Assembly: GCA_016765235.1 (NCBI GenBank)
Contig: JAESQH010000160.1
Span: forward strand, 1 to 6,750
Direction: 5' to 3'
Source: Paracoccaceae bacterium
GTDB lineage: Bacteria > Pseudomonadota > Alphaproteobacteria > Rhodobacterales > Rhodobacteraceae
Length of the DNA: 6,750 nt
The notes beneath the pieces are model-generated. The model saw only the letters and a list, made by a program, of their open reading frames with translations. It did not search any database and had not been told where the DNA came from. Shown here one piece after another: positions 1 to 6,493 of this stretch; the stretch's first letter is position 1; each line of letters begins with the position of its first letter. Both the position numbers and the translations under genes were made by a program.

Positions 1-1787
1 TCCCGAATAACAAACGCATGGGTCGAGCCACTGTCGAACCACACATCCAGAATGTCGCTAACCAGTTCCCACTGGTCGCCGTCCGGCACGCCTTCAAGGA
101 AACGTTCTTGCGCCCCATCCGCAAACCATGCATCGGCACCCTCAGTGCGGAAAGCAGCGGCGATGCGGGCATTCACGGTTTCGTCGCGCAGGATTTCAAC
201 GGTTCCGTCGCCGTTATGTTTGATGAAACACGACAGCGGCACACCCCACGCGCGTTGGCGGGACATCACCCAATCGGGGCGGTTCTCGATCATCGCATAC
301 AGACGGTTGCGCCCGGATTTCGGGCTCCAGTTCACATTGTCGATCTCGGTCAAAGCGCGCTGGCGGATAGTCTTGCCGTGCGTGTCCATCCCGTCGTTCA
401 GTTCTTTGTCAATCGCCACGAACCACTGCGGCGTATTGCGGAAGATGATCGGAGCCTTGGAGCGCCAGGAATGCGGATAGCTATGCTTAACCCGCCCCCG
501 CGCGATTAGGGCGTTAGCCTCAACCAGCTTGGCGATCACGGCCGTGTTGGCTTTCCCCTCTTTACCCTTGCGGTCAAAAACCTGAAGGCCCGCGAAGAAC
601 GGCACAAATTCCTCAAACGCGGATTCCTCGTTGACGTTGTGGGTCATTCGGTCGGTCCAGCCGCGCTTGGTGAAGGCTTCATAGTCGTCAGCACCGTGCG
701 AAGGCGCGGTATGCACGAAGCCTGTTCCGGCATCGTCCGTAACGTGGTCGCCGTCGATCATTGGCACGCCTTCGGTGTAATCCCAGAATGCATCCATGTC
801 GGCGAACGGGTGTTTGCACGTTACGCCACCGAGAGTTTCCCCAGAAACATCCTGAACACGTTCCCATTTGGTTACGCGTGATTTATTCAATGCGTCTTCT
901 GCAAGTGCGTCTGCAAAAATTAGAAGATCTCCAGAAGCGGTCCAACTTTCTTCTTCAGTCTCTTTTACACGGTATAGTCCATAAGAAATCTTCGGATTAA
1001 AGGCGACTGCTTTGTTAGACGGGATAGTCCATGGCGTCGTAGTCCAAATCACTACAGATGCGCCTTCCAGAGGTTCTGGAATTTTCATCGACGGTGTTGC
1101 GTCTGTGCCAATCGCTTCAACAATCTCAAACTTAACCCAGATCGTATGGCTCTGATGATCGTGATACTCGATCTCCGCCTCGGCCAGCGCAGTTTTCTCA
1201 ACAGGCGACCACATCACCGGCTTGGACCCGCGATAAAGCGAGCCGTTCATCACGAACTTCATGAATTCTTCAGCAATCACCGCTTCGGATTCAAAATCCA
1301 TCGTCAGGTATGGTTTATCCCACTTCCCCTGCACGCCGAGGCGTTTGAACTCTTCACGCTGCACATCGACCCAGCCTTGGGCGAACTTGCGGCACTCCCC
1401 GCGCAGCTCGTTGATCGGAACGTCGTCCTTGTTCTTGCCCTTGGCGCGATACTGTTCTTCAATCTTCCACTCGATCGGCAGCCCGTGGCAATCCCAACCC
1501 GGAACGTAGCGCGCGTCCTTGCCCATCATCTGTTGGGAACGAACAACCATGTCCTTCAAAATCTTGTTCAGCGCGTGGCCGATATGCAGATGCCCGTTCG
1601 CGTATGGAGGGCCATCGTGCAGAATAAACGGCTTACGCCCCTCTTTCGCGCGAAGGCGTTCATAAAGGTCCATATCGGCCCATTTAGCCAGCCATTCAGG
1701 CTCGCGTTTGGGCAATCCAGCCCGCATCGGAAAGTCGGTTTTCGGCAGGTTCAGGGTCGATTTATAGTCGGGTGTTTCGGCGCACAT
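1..1787 (-). CDS. ileS: Isoleucyl-tRNA synthetase, N-terminal 595 codons (C-terminus beyond window edge)
   Basis: This class I aminoacyl-tRNA synthetase charges tRNA-Ile with isoleucine in the cytoplasm and edits misactivated valine. Reading the minus strand from the ATG at 1787-1785 gives an open frame to the left edge. The protein begins [20 protein letters not shown]. Visible motifs in order are the HIGH signature at residues 68-71 within [11 protein letters not shown], the threonine-rich editing peptide WTTTPWT at about 248-254, the CP1 editing segment [16 protein letters not shown] with its aspartates near 367-368, and WFDSGSTH at 583-590. Bacterial enzymes are about 930-1000 residues, so roughly one third is missing, including the KMSKS loop expected shortly after WFDSGS, the anticodon-binding domain and any C-terminal zinc site. 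The start is supported by its match to the family N-terminus. The upstream CGGA at 1796-1799 is only a weak ribosome site. No frameshift or stop is seen. Confidence 0.98.
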   Translation of the reverse strand, partial: MCAETPDYKSTLNLPKTDFPMRAGLPKREPEWLAKWADMDLYERLRAKEGRKPFILHDGPPYANGHLHIGHALNKILKDMVVRSQQMMGKDARYVPGWDCHGLPIEWKIEEQYRAKGKNKDDVPINELRGECRKFAQGWVDVQREEFKRLGVQGKWDKPYLTMDFESEAVIAEEFMKFVMNGSLYRGSKPVMWSPVEKTALAEAEIEYHDHQSHTIWVKFEIVEAIGTDATPSMKIPEPLEGASVVIWTTTPWTIPSNKAVAFNPKISYGLYRVKETEEESWTASGDLLIFADALAEDALNKSRVTKWERVQDVSGETLGGVTCKHPFADMDAFWDYTEGVPMIDGDHVTDDAGTGFVHTAPSHGADDYEAFTKRGWTDRMTHNVNEESAFEEFVPFFAGLQVFDRKGKEGKANTAVIAKLVEANALIARGRVKHSYPHSWRSKAPIIFRNTPQWFVAIDKELNDGMDTHGKTIRQRALTEIDNVNWSPKSGRNRLYAMIENRPDWVMSRQRAWGVPLSCFIKHNGDGTVEILRDETVNARIAAAFRTEGADAWFADGAQERFLEGVPDGDQWELVSDILDVWFDSGSTHAFVIR

Positions 1788-1861
1788 GTTGCAAATCCGT
1801 AATCAAGAAAAATTCTGGGGTGGGGCAGCGCGGAGTTTCCATACGCCTGTAACCGGCATCT

Positions 1862-1892
1862 TTCACAGAGCCGGGGTGCTAATTCGTATGAT
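1862..1892 (+). promoter_or_regulatory. Candidate sigma70-type promoter for the plus-strand operon
   Basis: TTCACA (1862-1867) and TATGAT (1887-1892) each match the consensus at five of six positions. The spacer is 19 bp, longer than the usual 16-18. Transcription would begin near 1899 and leave a leader of about 110 nt before the ATG at 2010. It is the best-looking plus-strand pair in the gap, but it is not confirmed. Confidence 0.22.
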
Positions 1893-1920
1893 AATTGCGC
1901 TTAATTTCCACATTCCCGAC

Positions 1921-1949
1921 GGTATACGCGCAAGCCAGCCTGCGGTCCA
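1921..1949 (-). promoter_or_regulatory. Candidate sigma70-type promoter for ileS
   Basis: On the minus strand, TGGACC (-35-like, 1949-1944) and TATACC (-10-like, 1926-1921) are separated by exactly 17 bp. Each box matches four of six consensus positions. A start near 1914 would give ileS a 5' leader of about 127 nt. This is a by-eye match only, and such matches arise often by chance. Confidence 0.25.
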
Positions 1950-1998
1950 GCATCGAATTGCAGCGCACCAAACAACGTGCTAGCTACACGCAAACGAA

Positions 1999-2003
1999 AA
2001 GGA
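1999..2003 (+). promoter_or_regulatory. Ribosome binding site that fixes the start of the 55-residue membrane protein
   Basis: AAGGA lies 6 bases before the ATG at 2010-2012. This favours 2010 over an in-frame TTG/ATG-type start further upstream (near 1977), which has no comparable Shine-Dalgarno sequence. Confidence 0.7.
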
Positions 2004-2009
2004 TTACAG

Positions 2010-2177
2010 ATGAAATTGCTAGACATACTGCGCCGCGCATTTTTTTGGCCGGGCACCAAACTGACAGAAAAGCTGGGCATCGACCCGGAAAGTGAATTCG
2101 GCCTTCTGCGCTCGTTGTTCAACTCGTTGATCTGGACAGCCGTGGGCCTTGCCATCGTCTTCATTGTGATATTTTGA
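2010..2177 (+). CDS. Small tail-anchored membrane protein, 55 residues, unknown function
   Basis: I do not recognise this protein as a named family. The N-terminal half is soluble and mixed-charge, beginning MKLLDILRRAFFWPGTKLTE, with an amphipathic-looking first ten residues. A charged stretch with KLGIDPESEF follows at 21-30. The last 18 or so residues (about 38-55) are a hydrophobic helix ending in VFIVIF directly at the stop codon, so nothing extends past the membrane segment. This fits a single-pass C-tail-anchored protein with its N-terminus in the cytoplasm; there is no signal peptide. The start at 2010 is supported by AAGGA six bases upstream. The stop codon (TGA, 2175-2177) overlaps the TTG start of the truncated haemoglobin gene, so the two are probably translated together. 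That spacing and the good ribosome site argue that this is a real gene despite its size. A membrane adaptor for the haemoglobin or the flavoprotein is possible but unproven. Confidence 0.75.
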   Translation: MKLLDILRRAFFWPGTKLTEKLGIDPESEFGLLRSLFNSLIWTAVGLAIVFIVIF

Positions 2178-2593
2178 GCGACCTGCCACCGCGGTTCCCC
2201 ATCAGTGCCGTTGAAATTGACGGCGTTGTAACCGAGTTTTACGCCCGTGTGCGTGAAGACGACGTTCTGGCCCCCGTGTTCTTCCAAAGCCTGCCCCCAC
2301 AGCCAAAGGTATGGAGGGTACACGAGGAAAAGATCGCCGCATTTTGGCGCAACGCGATCCTGTTTGAACGCTCCTATAATGGTAACCCTCAAAAAGTGCA
2401 TGGCGAACGCGACGCGGTGGAGGTCAAACACTTCGCCGTCTGGCTTGCCCTGTTTGACGAAGTGCTGAAAGATAAACTACGCCCCGAACAGGCGGCGGCG
2501 TGGTCCAACCTTGCCCATCGCATCGGGCGTGGTTTGAAAATGGGCGTAGTGCAATCCCGCGCTGCCGAGGGTGCTGTGCCCGATTTGCGGTAA
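2174..2593 (+). CDS. Group III truncated haemoglobin
   Basis: This 139-residue cytoplasmic haem protein belongs to the 2-on-2 globin family, group III, the class typified by Campylobacter Ctb. Ctb is linked to oxygen binding and to resistance or response to NO and peroxide. Expected positions by motif alignment with Ctb are Tyr23 in FYARV (B10), Phe36/Phe37 (CD region), His50 in the WRVHEEKIAAFW block (E7), His76 in YNGNPQKVH (proximal F8 haem ligand) and Trp90 in FAVWLALFDE (G8). All the usual group III pocket residues are therefore present. Length is normal for the family. The start is a TTG at 2174-2176 sharing bases with the previous gene's TGA. No other ATG, GTG or TTG lies in frame before helix B, and no Shine-Dalgarno sequence precedes it, which suggests translational coupling. 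The FAD monooxygenase begins 3 bp after its stop. The ligand is not determined by the sequence. Confidence 0.95.
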   Translation: MSDLPPRFPISAVEIDGVVTEFYARVREDDVLAPVFFQSLPPQPKVWRVHEEKIAAFWRNAILFERSYNGNPQKVHGERDAVEVKHFAVWLALFDEVLKDKLRPEQAAAWSNLAHRIGRGLKMGVVQSRAAEGAVPDLR

Positions 2594-2596
2594 ATC

Positions 2597-3760
2597 ATGG
2601 ACAGTTTGAATATAGGTGTTGCCGGATGCGGAATTGGCGGATTGGCTGTTGCAACCCTGTTGGCAAAACAAGGGCATAATGTGACACTGTTTGATCAGTT
2701 CTCAAGCCCCTCTCCGGTTGGGTCAGGCCTTGTGATACAACCCGTTGGGTTGGACGTTTTGCGCACCATCGGGGCCGCAGAATACGCGCTGAACCTGGGG
2801 GCGAAAATCGCAACAATGGAGGGGTATGAAACCCCGTCAAACCGCAAAGTGTTGAATGTGCGTTACGAAAAGGGTTTCGGTCTCGCGATCCATAGGGCCA
2901 GCCTGTTTGACGCGCTATATCAATGTGTGCAAGCCGCGGAATGTGAAATCCGAACAAATGCAACAGTGCAATCGACAGAATTGCAGGATAGTGGGCGGGT
3001 GATTACATTGACCTCCGGCGAAGTTTGCGGCCCGTTTGATCTGGTCATTGACGCAAGCGGTGCGAATTCACCGCTTAGTCCGTTGCAGGCCGAACCAATA
3101 ACATATGGCGCACTTTGGGGGGTCGTTGACTGGCCTGCTAACACCGCGTTGGCGCAAAACCAGTTGCAGCAACGCTATTACAGTGCCAATAAAATGATAG
3201 GTATTCTACCCATTGGCACTATGCCAAAGGCAACGATATTTTGGTCTATACGGCAAAATGATTTTGCTGCGTGGCGGGATGCACCGCTTGCCGACTGGAA
3301 AGCCGAGGCCACGGCACTTTGGCCCGACATCGCACCGTTTTTGTCGCAAATAACCAGCCACGATGATTTAACCATGGCGCGCTATAAACACGGGGCCTTG
3401 TGGAAAAATATTGACACGCGGCTCGCGTTTATCGGGGATGCGGCACATGTCGCCAGCCCGCAACTCGGCCAAGGGGCAAACATGGCGTTGCTGGATGCTG
3501 CTGCCTTGGCGGAAACCTTGGAGAAATACCCCTTACAAACCGCCCTGCCTGCCTATCAAAAGGCGCGGCGCGCACATGTGCATCTTTACCAACTCATGAG
3601 CTGGACGCTAACACCAATGTATCAATCCGAAAGCAAAATCATGCCGTGGTTGCGTAACTGGATACTTGCCCCCCTAAGCAATATCGCACCCTTCCCATGG
3701 CTTTTGTCCAAGATCGGTAGCGGAAATATTATTCCTCCGATTCAGCGCCCAACGCCTTAA
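2597..3760 (+). CDS. FAD-dependent aromatic-ring-type monooxygenase (PHBH/UbiH-like, group A flavoprotein)
   Basis: This 387-residue flavoprotein belongs to the COG0654 family, whose members usually use NAD(P)H and O2 to hydroxylate aromatic or quinone-like substrates. The N-terminal Rossmann fold shows GCGIGG (Gly10, Gly12, Gly15), with Asp33 at the end of the second strand as the likely FAD ribose contact. Arg100 in AIHRASLFDAL is the family's conserved arginine. The DG motif region at 148-158 reads DLVIDASGANS, so Ser154 replaces the usual aspartate. The GD motif is complete: GDAAH at 280-284, then Pro288, GQG at 291-293, Asn295 and Asp300. The C-terminal 60 or so residues contain several hydrophobic segments (WTLTP, WILAP, PFPWLL), perhaps for membrane or lipid contact. 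Length is typical. It starts 3 bp after the haemoglobin stop with only a poor ribosome site. Its last 32 bp overlap the convergent DUF2339 gene. The substrate is unknown; salicylate- and ubiquinone-type hydroxylases are both plausible relatives. Confidence 0.9.
   Translation: MDSLNIGVAGCGIGGLAVATLLAKQGHNVTLFDQFSSPSPVGSGLVIQPVGLDVLRTIGAAEYALNLGAKIATMEGYETPSNRKVLNVRYEKGFGLAIHRASLFDALYQCVQAAECEIRTNATVQSTELQDSGRVITLTSGEVCGPFDLVIDASGANSPLSPLQAEPITYGALWGVVDWPANTALAQNQLQQRYYSANKMIGILPIGTMPKATIFWSIRQNDFAAWRDAPLADWKAEATALWPDIAPFLSQITSHDDLTMARYKHGALWKNIDTRLAFIGDAAHVASPQLGQGANMALLDAAALAETLEKYPLQTALPAYQKARRAHVHLYQLMSWTLTPMYQSESKIMPWLRNWILAPLSNIAPFPWLLSKIGSGNIIPPIQRPTP
3729..3760. other. Tail-to-tail coding overlap of 32 bp
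   Basis: The plus-strand monooxygenase ends with TAA at 3758-3760. The minus-strand DUF2339 gene ends with TAA read from 3731 to 3729. The last residues of both proteins (PIQRPTP and ALGAESEE) are therefore encoded by the same DNA on opposite strands. No GC-rich hairpin followed by a T-run is visible on either strand close by, so each transcript must run into the other gene before stopping. Confidence 0.95.
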
Positions 3761-6431
3761 CTTCGTTCTTTTGCAATATCCTGTTGACCCATGCCATCGC
3801 GATCAGCACTAGACCGAATACAAGGAACGAAACCACGCGCAGCAGCCCGTCCAGCCCCGACATATCAAGCAAATACACCTTCGCCACCGTCAATCCAACG
3901 GCCACCAATGCAAAGCGGCGTAGCGTCGCGGATTGGCGCATAAACGCCAGCACCAACAGTATGGCTGCGGCCAACATCATCGCGACGGTATAGCTGTAAA
4001 GCTCGCCATCCAGCACGCCGTTAACGGCCAGCGTATCCCCCTGCCACCATCGCCGGATTTCAGTCCCAACATAAAACGCACCAAGGGCTGCACTTGCCGC
4101 GCCAAGAATTTTACGCAGTGACAACGGCAGATGCGTAACCCGCAACGCAACGGCTGCCAGCAACAAGGCCGGCAATAAATACGCCGCCGCCAGACTGTCG
4201 AGCACATATGGCCCGCTTACCGTCGCTGACCAGTCAAACAGTGGATTCACAACCAACAGCGCCACCGCAAGGGAACCCAAACCGGCGACCCCATAGCTGG
4301 ACGCAAGGATTATACGCGTGCGTCGCAATTCCGCTCCGCCGCGCAAACGGTACAACTGGTTGGCCGACCAAATCAGCCAGATTGACCCAACTAGCGAGAC
4401 CTCGACGAATTCAGACCGCACGTCAAACACTCTGAAATAGCGGATTAACAGGATGGTAAGGAATGCCCCGCCCAGCGACCATATCGCCGATTCCAGCATC
4501 ACCGTCAGCCCCGCAATTGCCCCTTTTCGTTTCAGGAAGTAGGCAGTAATCAACAGCCCGATCACGCCAAGAAACGCCACTGCGAATTCCCATATGGCGG
4601 CATCAAACGCCCAGAAAACGCCCGGATCAAGGATAAGTCGCCACGTCGCAATCACAACTCCGACCTGCATATAGCGATCGAATAGCGGCAGATCGAACTT
4701 CGCCCCCATCCACGCCGCTGCCACGACCATCACGGCCAAAGCCAACGTCAACGCGAAGGAGCCGAGCATCACGACCAACACGAAACTGAGCATCGAAATA
4801 GCCGACAGCGCAAACATCGCTGTGCGCAACCGATCCGCCCCGTCCTTGCGCGAGAAACGCTCCGCCAGAACGGTCATCGCAATCGCAATCACCGACAGGT
4901 ACAGCGCCCAGTTTCCGGAACCCAGTACATAGCTTGGGGACCACGACACTTCAGCAATGACCGCAGCAATCGGTGCAAAAAGGGCCGCAACCCCTGCATC
5001 AACCAATCGCAACTGCCGATTTCGCGCACTTCGCCACGCAAACGCCAGACTTATACCAAGCGCCGCGATCAGCAGAACCGCCATCACGGGCGATGCGAAA
5101 TCCAGTTCAGGGCGGAGCGCATCATTAAGCCACGCTTGCTGAATGCTGCCCTGAGTTCCGGCCTCAAGCCCCATAATGCCCAGCCCAACCGCGGCAGGAA
5201 GATACGCCATCTCGCGCAAAGCGGGGGCCTCTTCCATCCAAATGATTGTGCTGACCGACAGGATCATAATGCCTGCAAGGGCTAGCCAGAAGATCGACGG
5301 TTCAAACATATAGGCGACGGAAACGGACCCCGAGGAACCAATGATTGCACCGACTGCTAGACGCGTCGGGAACTCGGAATGTTTCCGTTCCTTGCGCGAA
5401 ACGTCTTTCGGTTTCCTACGCAAATCTAAGTTGAAAACGCGCGGGCCCGCATGTTGTGGTATCAAGCCGCGCATTGGAATAGCAGCGGAAAGCGCCATAA
5501 CGATCAATGCGAAGGCGATAAAATACAACTCGAAACTGTTGGCGAGATATAGCAACCATGACGCCACATATGCCCCGATCAACCCTAGTGCGGACAACCA
5601 AGCCCAGCGTTTGATCGTGTCAATTGTTAAAGCCACCGCCGCGATTCCGGCAAAATAGAATTGAAGGAACTGGCTGCCGTCGCTTTCGCCGCCGACCAGA
5701 AACGGTGCAGCCAAGGCACCGAAAACACCGACGATTGCCAGCAATGGGCCATAAAACCAGCCAAGAATCACGGCCAATACGCCCGTTAATCCCAACCCGA
5801 TAAATGCCATTTCCGGCCCGATCAGACCGTACATCATCCGCGCCGAAAGCACGCCTGCAAACAATGCCACTAGCCCCGCGCCAGAAAATACAGACGGTAG
5901 CAACGCGAACGAACCTTCCTCGTCATCGCCAAGTTTTCGACGCACAAATTCACCAGCGCCAATCAGGACCATCCCGAATAGTATCGCCGCCATTACGCGC
6001 CGCGCAGGGCTAAGCAGGCCGTTCTCGACACCGTATTGCACAAGGAAAACCCCTGCCAGCGCGAGGGACGCCGCCGCCACTGCGAAGAACCAGTTCTTTT
6101 GCAACCATGCGACGATTTTTTCGCTAAATTCGGGATTAAATACGAAGGCCTTGCGCGGGGTTGTTGACTGTTGTGCAGGCGCAACCCGCGCTGGTTCATC
6201 CGGAACTTTGGCGGCCACATTGGCTAAGGGTTTTTCTTCGGGCGGGGTCCACGGTTGATGCGTCTCCGGTGTCGCCTGCGCTTCAGGTGAGATCGTCTCG
6301 CTGCTTAGGCCTCGGATACGTTGCTCCAAGGCTGTGATTTGTGCTTTCATCTTATGTGTTCGGAAAAGTAAAAATATTGGTAAGACAAATGCGACCGCAG
6401 CGGCCGTTAGTCCGAGAATGACAAATTCCAT
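3729..6431 (-). CDS. DUF2339 polytopic membrane protein, 900 residues
   Basis: This is a large inner-membrane protein of the DUF2339 family, whose function is unknown. It starts with a membrane helix (about 4-23), then a short coiled-coil-like segment (about 27-42, KMKAQITALEQRIRG). A proline/alanine-rich linker follows at about 49-95. The conserved core begins near 108 with WLQKNWFFAVAAASLALAG and continues as many consecutive hydrophobic helices, probably more than twenty, to near residue 885. Family hallmarks seen are FLVQYGVENGLLSPARR at 129-145 and the C-terminal KVYLLDMSGLDGLLRVVSF block. A basic charged loop at about 331-358 interrupts the helices. The tail (KNEVKALGAESEE) is charged and probably cytoplasmic. 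The length is normal for proteobacterial members. The ATG at 6431-6429 is preceded by GAGGAA with a 7-base gap, a strong start. It follows the UPF0283 gene on the same strand after 62 bp. A transport or envelope role is often guessed for such proteins, but nothing here proves it. Confidence 0.92.
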   Translation of the reverse strand: MEFVILGLTAAAVAFVLPIFLLFRTHKMKAQITALEQRIRGLSSETISPEAQATPETHQPWTPPEEKPLANVAAKVPDEPARVAPAQQSTTPRKAFVFNPEFSEKIVAWLQKNWFFAVAAASLALAGVFLVQYGVENGLLSPARRVMAAILFGMVLIGAGEFVRRKLGDDEEGSFALLPSVFSGAGLVALFAGVLSARMMYGLIGPEMAFIGLGLTGVLAVILGWFYGPLLAIVGVFGALAAPFLVGGESDGSQFLQFYFAGIAAVALTIDTIKRWAWLSALGLIGAYVASWLLYLANSFELYFIAFALIVMALSAAIPMRGLIPQHAGPRVFNLDLRRKPKDVSRKERKHSEFPTRLAVGAIIGSSGSVSVAYMFEPSIFWLALAGIMILSVSTIIWMEEAPALREMAYLPAAVGLGIMGLEAGTQGSIQQAWLNDALRPELDFASPVMAVLLIAALGISLAFAWRSARNRQLRLVDAGVAALFAPIAAVIAEVSWSPSYVLGSGNWALYLSVIAIAMTVLAERFSRKDGADRLRTAMFALSAISMLSFVLVVMLGSFALTLALAVMVVAAAWMGAKFDLPLFDRYMQVGVVIATWRLILDPGVFWAFDAAIWEFAVAFLGVIGLLITAYFLKRKGAIAGLTVMLESAIWSLGGAFLTILLIRYFRVFDVRSEFVEVSLVGSIWLIWSANQLYRLRGGAELRRTRIILASSYGVAGLGSLAVALLVVNPLFDWSATVSGPYVLDSLAAAYLLPALLLAAVALRVTHLPLSLRKILGAASAALGAFYVGTEIRRWWQGDTLAVNGVLDGELYSYTVAMMLAAAILLVLAFMRQSATLRRFALVAVGLTVAKVYLLDMSGLDGLLRVVSFLVFGLVLIAMAWVNRILQKNEVKALGAESEE

Positions 6432-6438
6432 TGTAAAA

Positions 6439-6444
6439 TTCCTC
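6439..6444 (-). promoter_or_regulatory. Ribosome binding site of the DUF2339 gene
   Basis: Read on the minus strand this is GAGGAA, seven bases before the ATG at 6431. It is a strong Shine-Dalgarno match and fixes the start. Confidence 0.8.
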
Positions 6445-6450
6445 GATATA

Positions 6451-6465
6451 ATAGCGTAACGCTAT
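6451..6465. repeat. Perfect 15-bp palindrome (7-bp arms, 1-bp centre) upstream of the DUF2339 gene
   Basis: ATAGCGT-A-ACGCTAT has seven-base arms that are exact reverse complements around a single A. It lies 20 bp upstream of the DUF2339 ATG and 28 bp past the UPF0283 stop. The tight centre and AT-rich ends suit a protein-binding dyad better than an RNA hairpin. On the minus strand it is not followed by a T-run, so it is not a standard terminator for the UPF0283 gene. Confidence 0.55.
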
Positions 6466-6493
6466 CTTTTAACGGGAATTTAATCAATCGGAC

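Larger units (their letters stand above)
1788..2009. promoter_or_regulatory. Divergent intergenic region between ileS and the haemoglobin operon
   Basis: This is the only gap over 200 bp in the window. It separates two genes transcribed away from each other, so by position it should carry promoters for both. By eye, the best minus-strand candidate for ileS is TGGACC (1949-1944), a 17-bp spacer, then TATACC (1926-1921), with four of six consensus matches in each box. It would leave a leader of roughly 125 nt. A plus-strand candidate is TTCACA (1862-1867) and TATGAT (1887-1892), with five matches in each box but a long 19-bp spacer. I saw no T-box, no FNR-type TTGAT-N4-ATCAA site, no tRNA and no convincing terminator. 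Short ORFs here overlap each other on both strands and look spurious. Confidence 0.5.

Noticed and set aside
18..509. Long plus-strand reading frame (163 codons) opposite ileS
   Set aside because: It is antisense to a clear, motif-rich ileS frame. Its protein has no recognisable domain and looks like a by-product of codon bias.
1146..1802. Plus-strand frame of 218 codons opposite the ileS N-terminus
   Set aside because: It lies across the HIGH-motif coding region of ileS on the other strand; the translation is low-complexity and family-less.
1853..1874. CCGGC...GCCGG inverted repeat as a terminator
   Set aside because: Arms are only 5 bp with a 12-base loop, and no T-run follows on either strand.
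1788..1915. T-box or other riboswitch in the ileS leader
   Set aside because: No T-box core sequence, no specifier-type stem and no terminator hairpin seen; T-boxes are also not expected in this group of bacteria.
1786..1983. Short plus-strand frames in the intergenic region
   Set aside because: No good ribosome site and no family resemblance, and the frames overlap one another; the first begins inside the ileS start codon region.
1901..2431. Minus-strand frame of 176 codons antisense to the small gene and the haemoglobin
   Set aside because: It overlaps two supported plus-strand genes, has no ribosome site I could see and no recognisable motif.
6446..6451. TTATAT on the minus strand as a -10 box for the DUF2339 gene
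   Set aside because: It lies about 15 bp from the ATG, so the transcript would begin after or inside the ribosome site; no matching -35 box at proper spacing.
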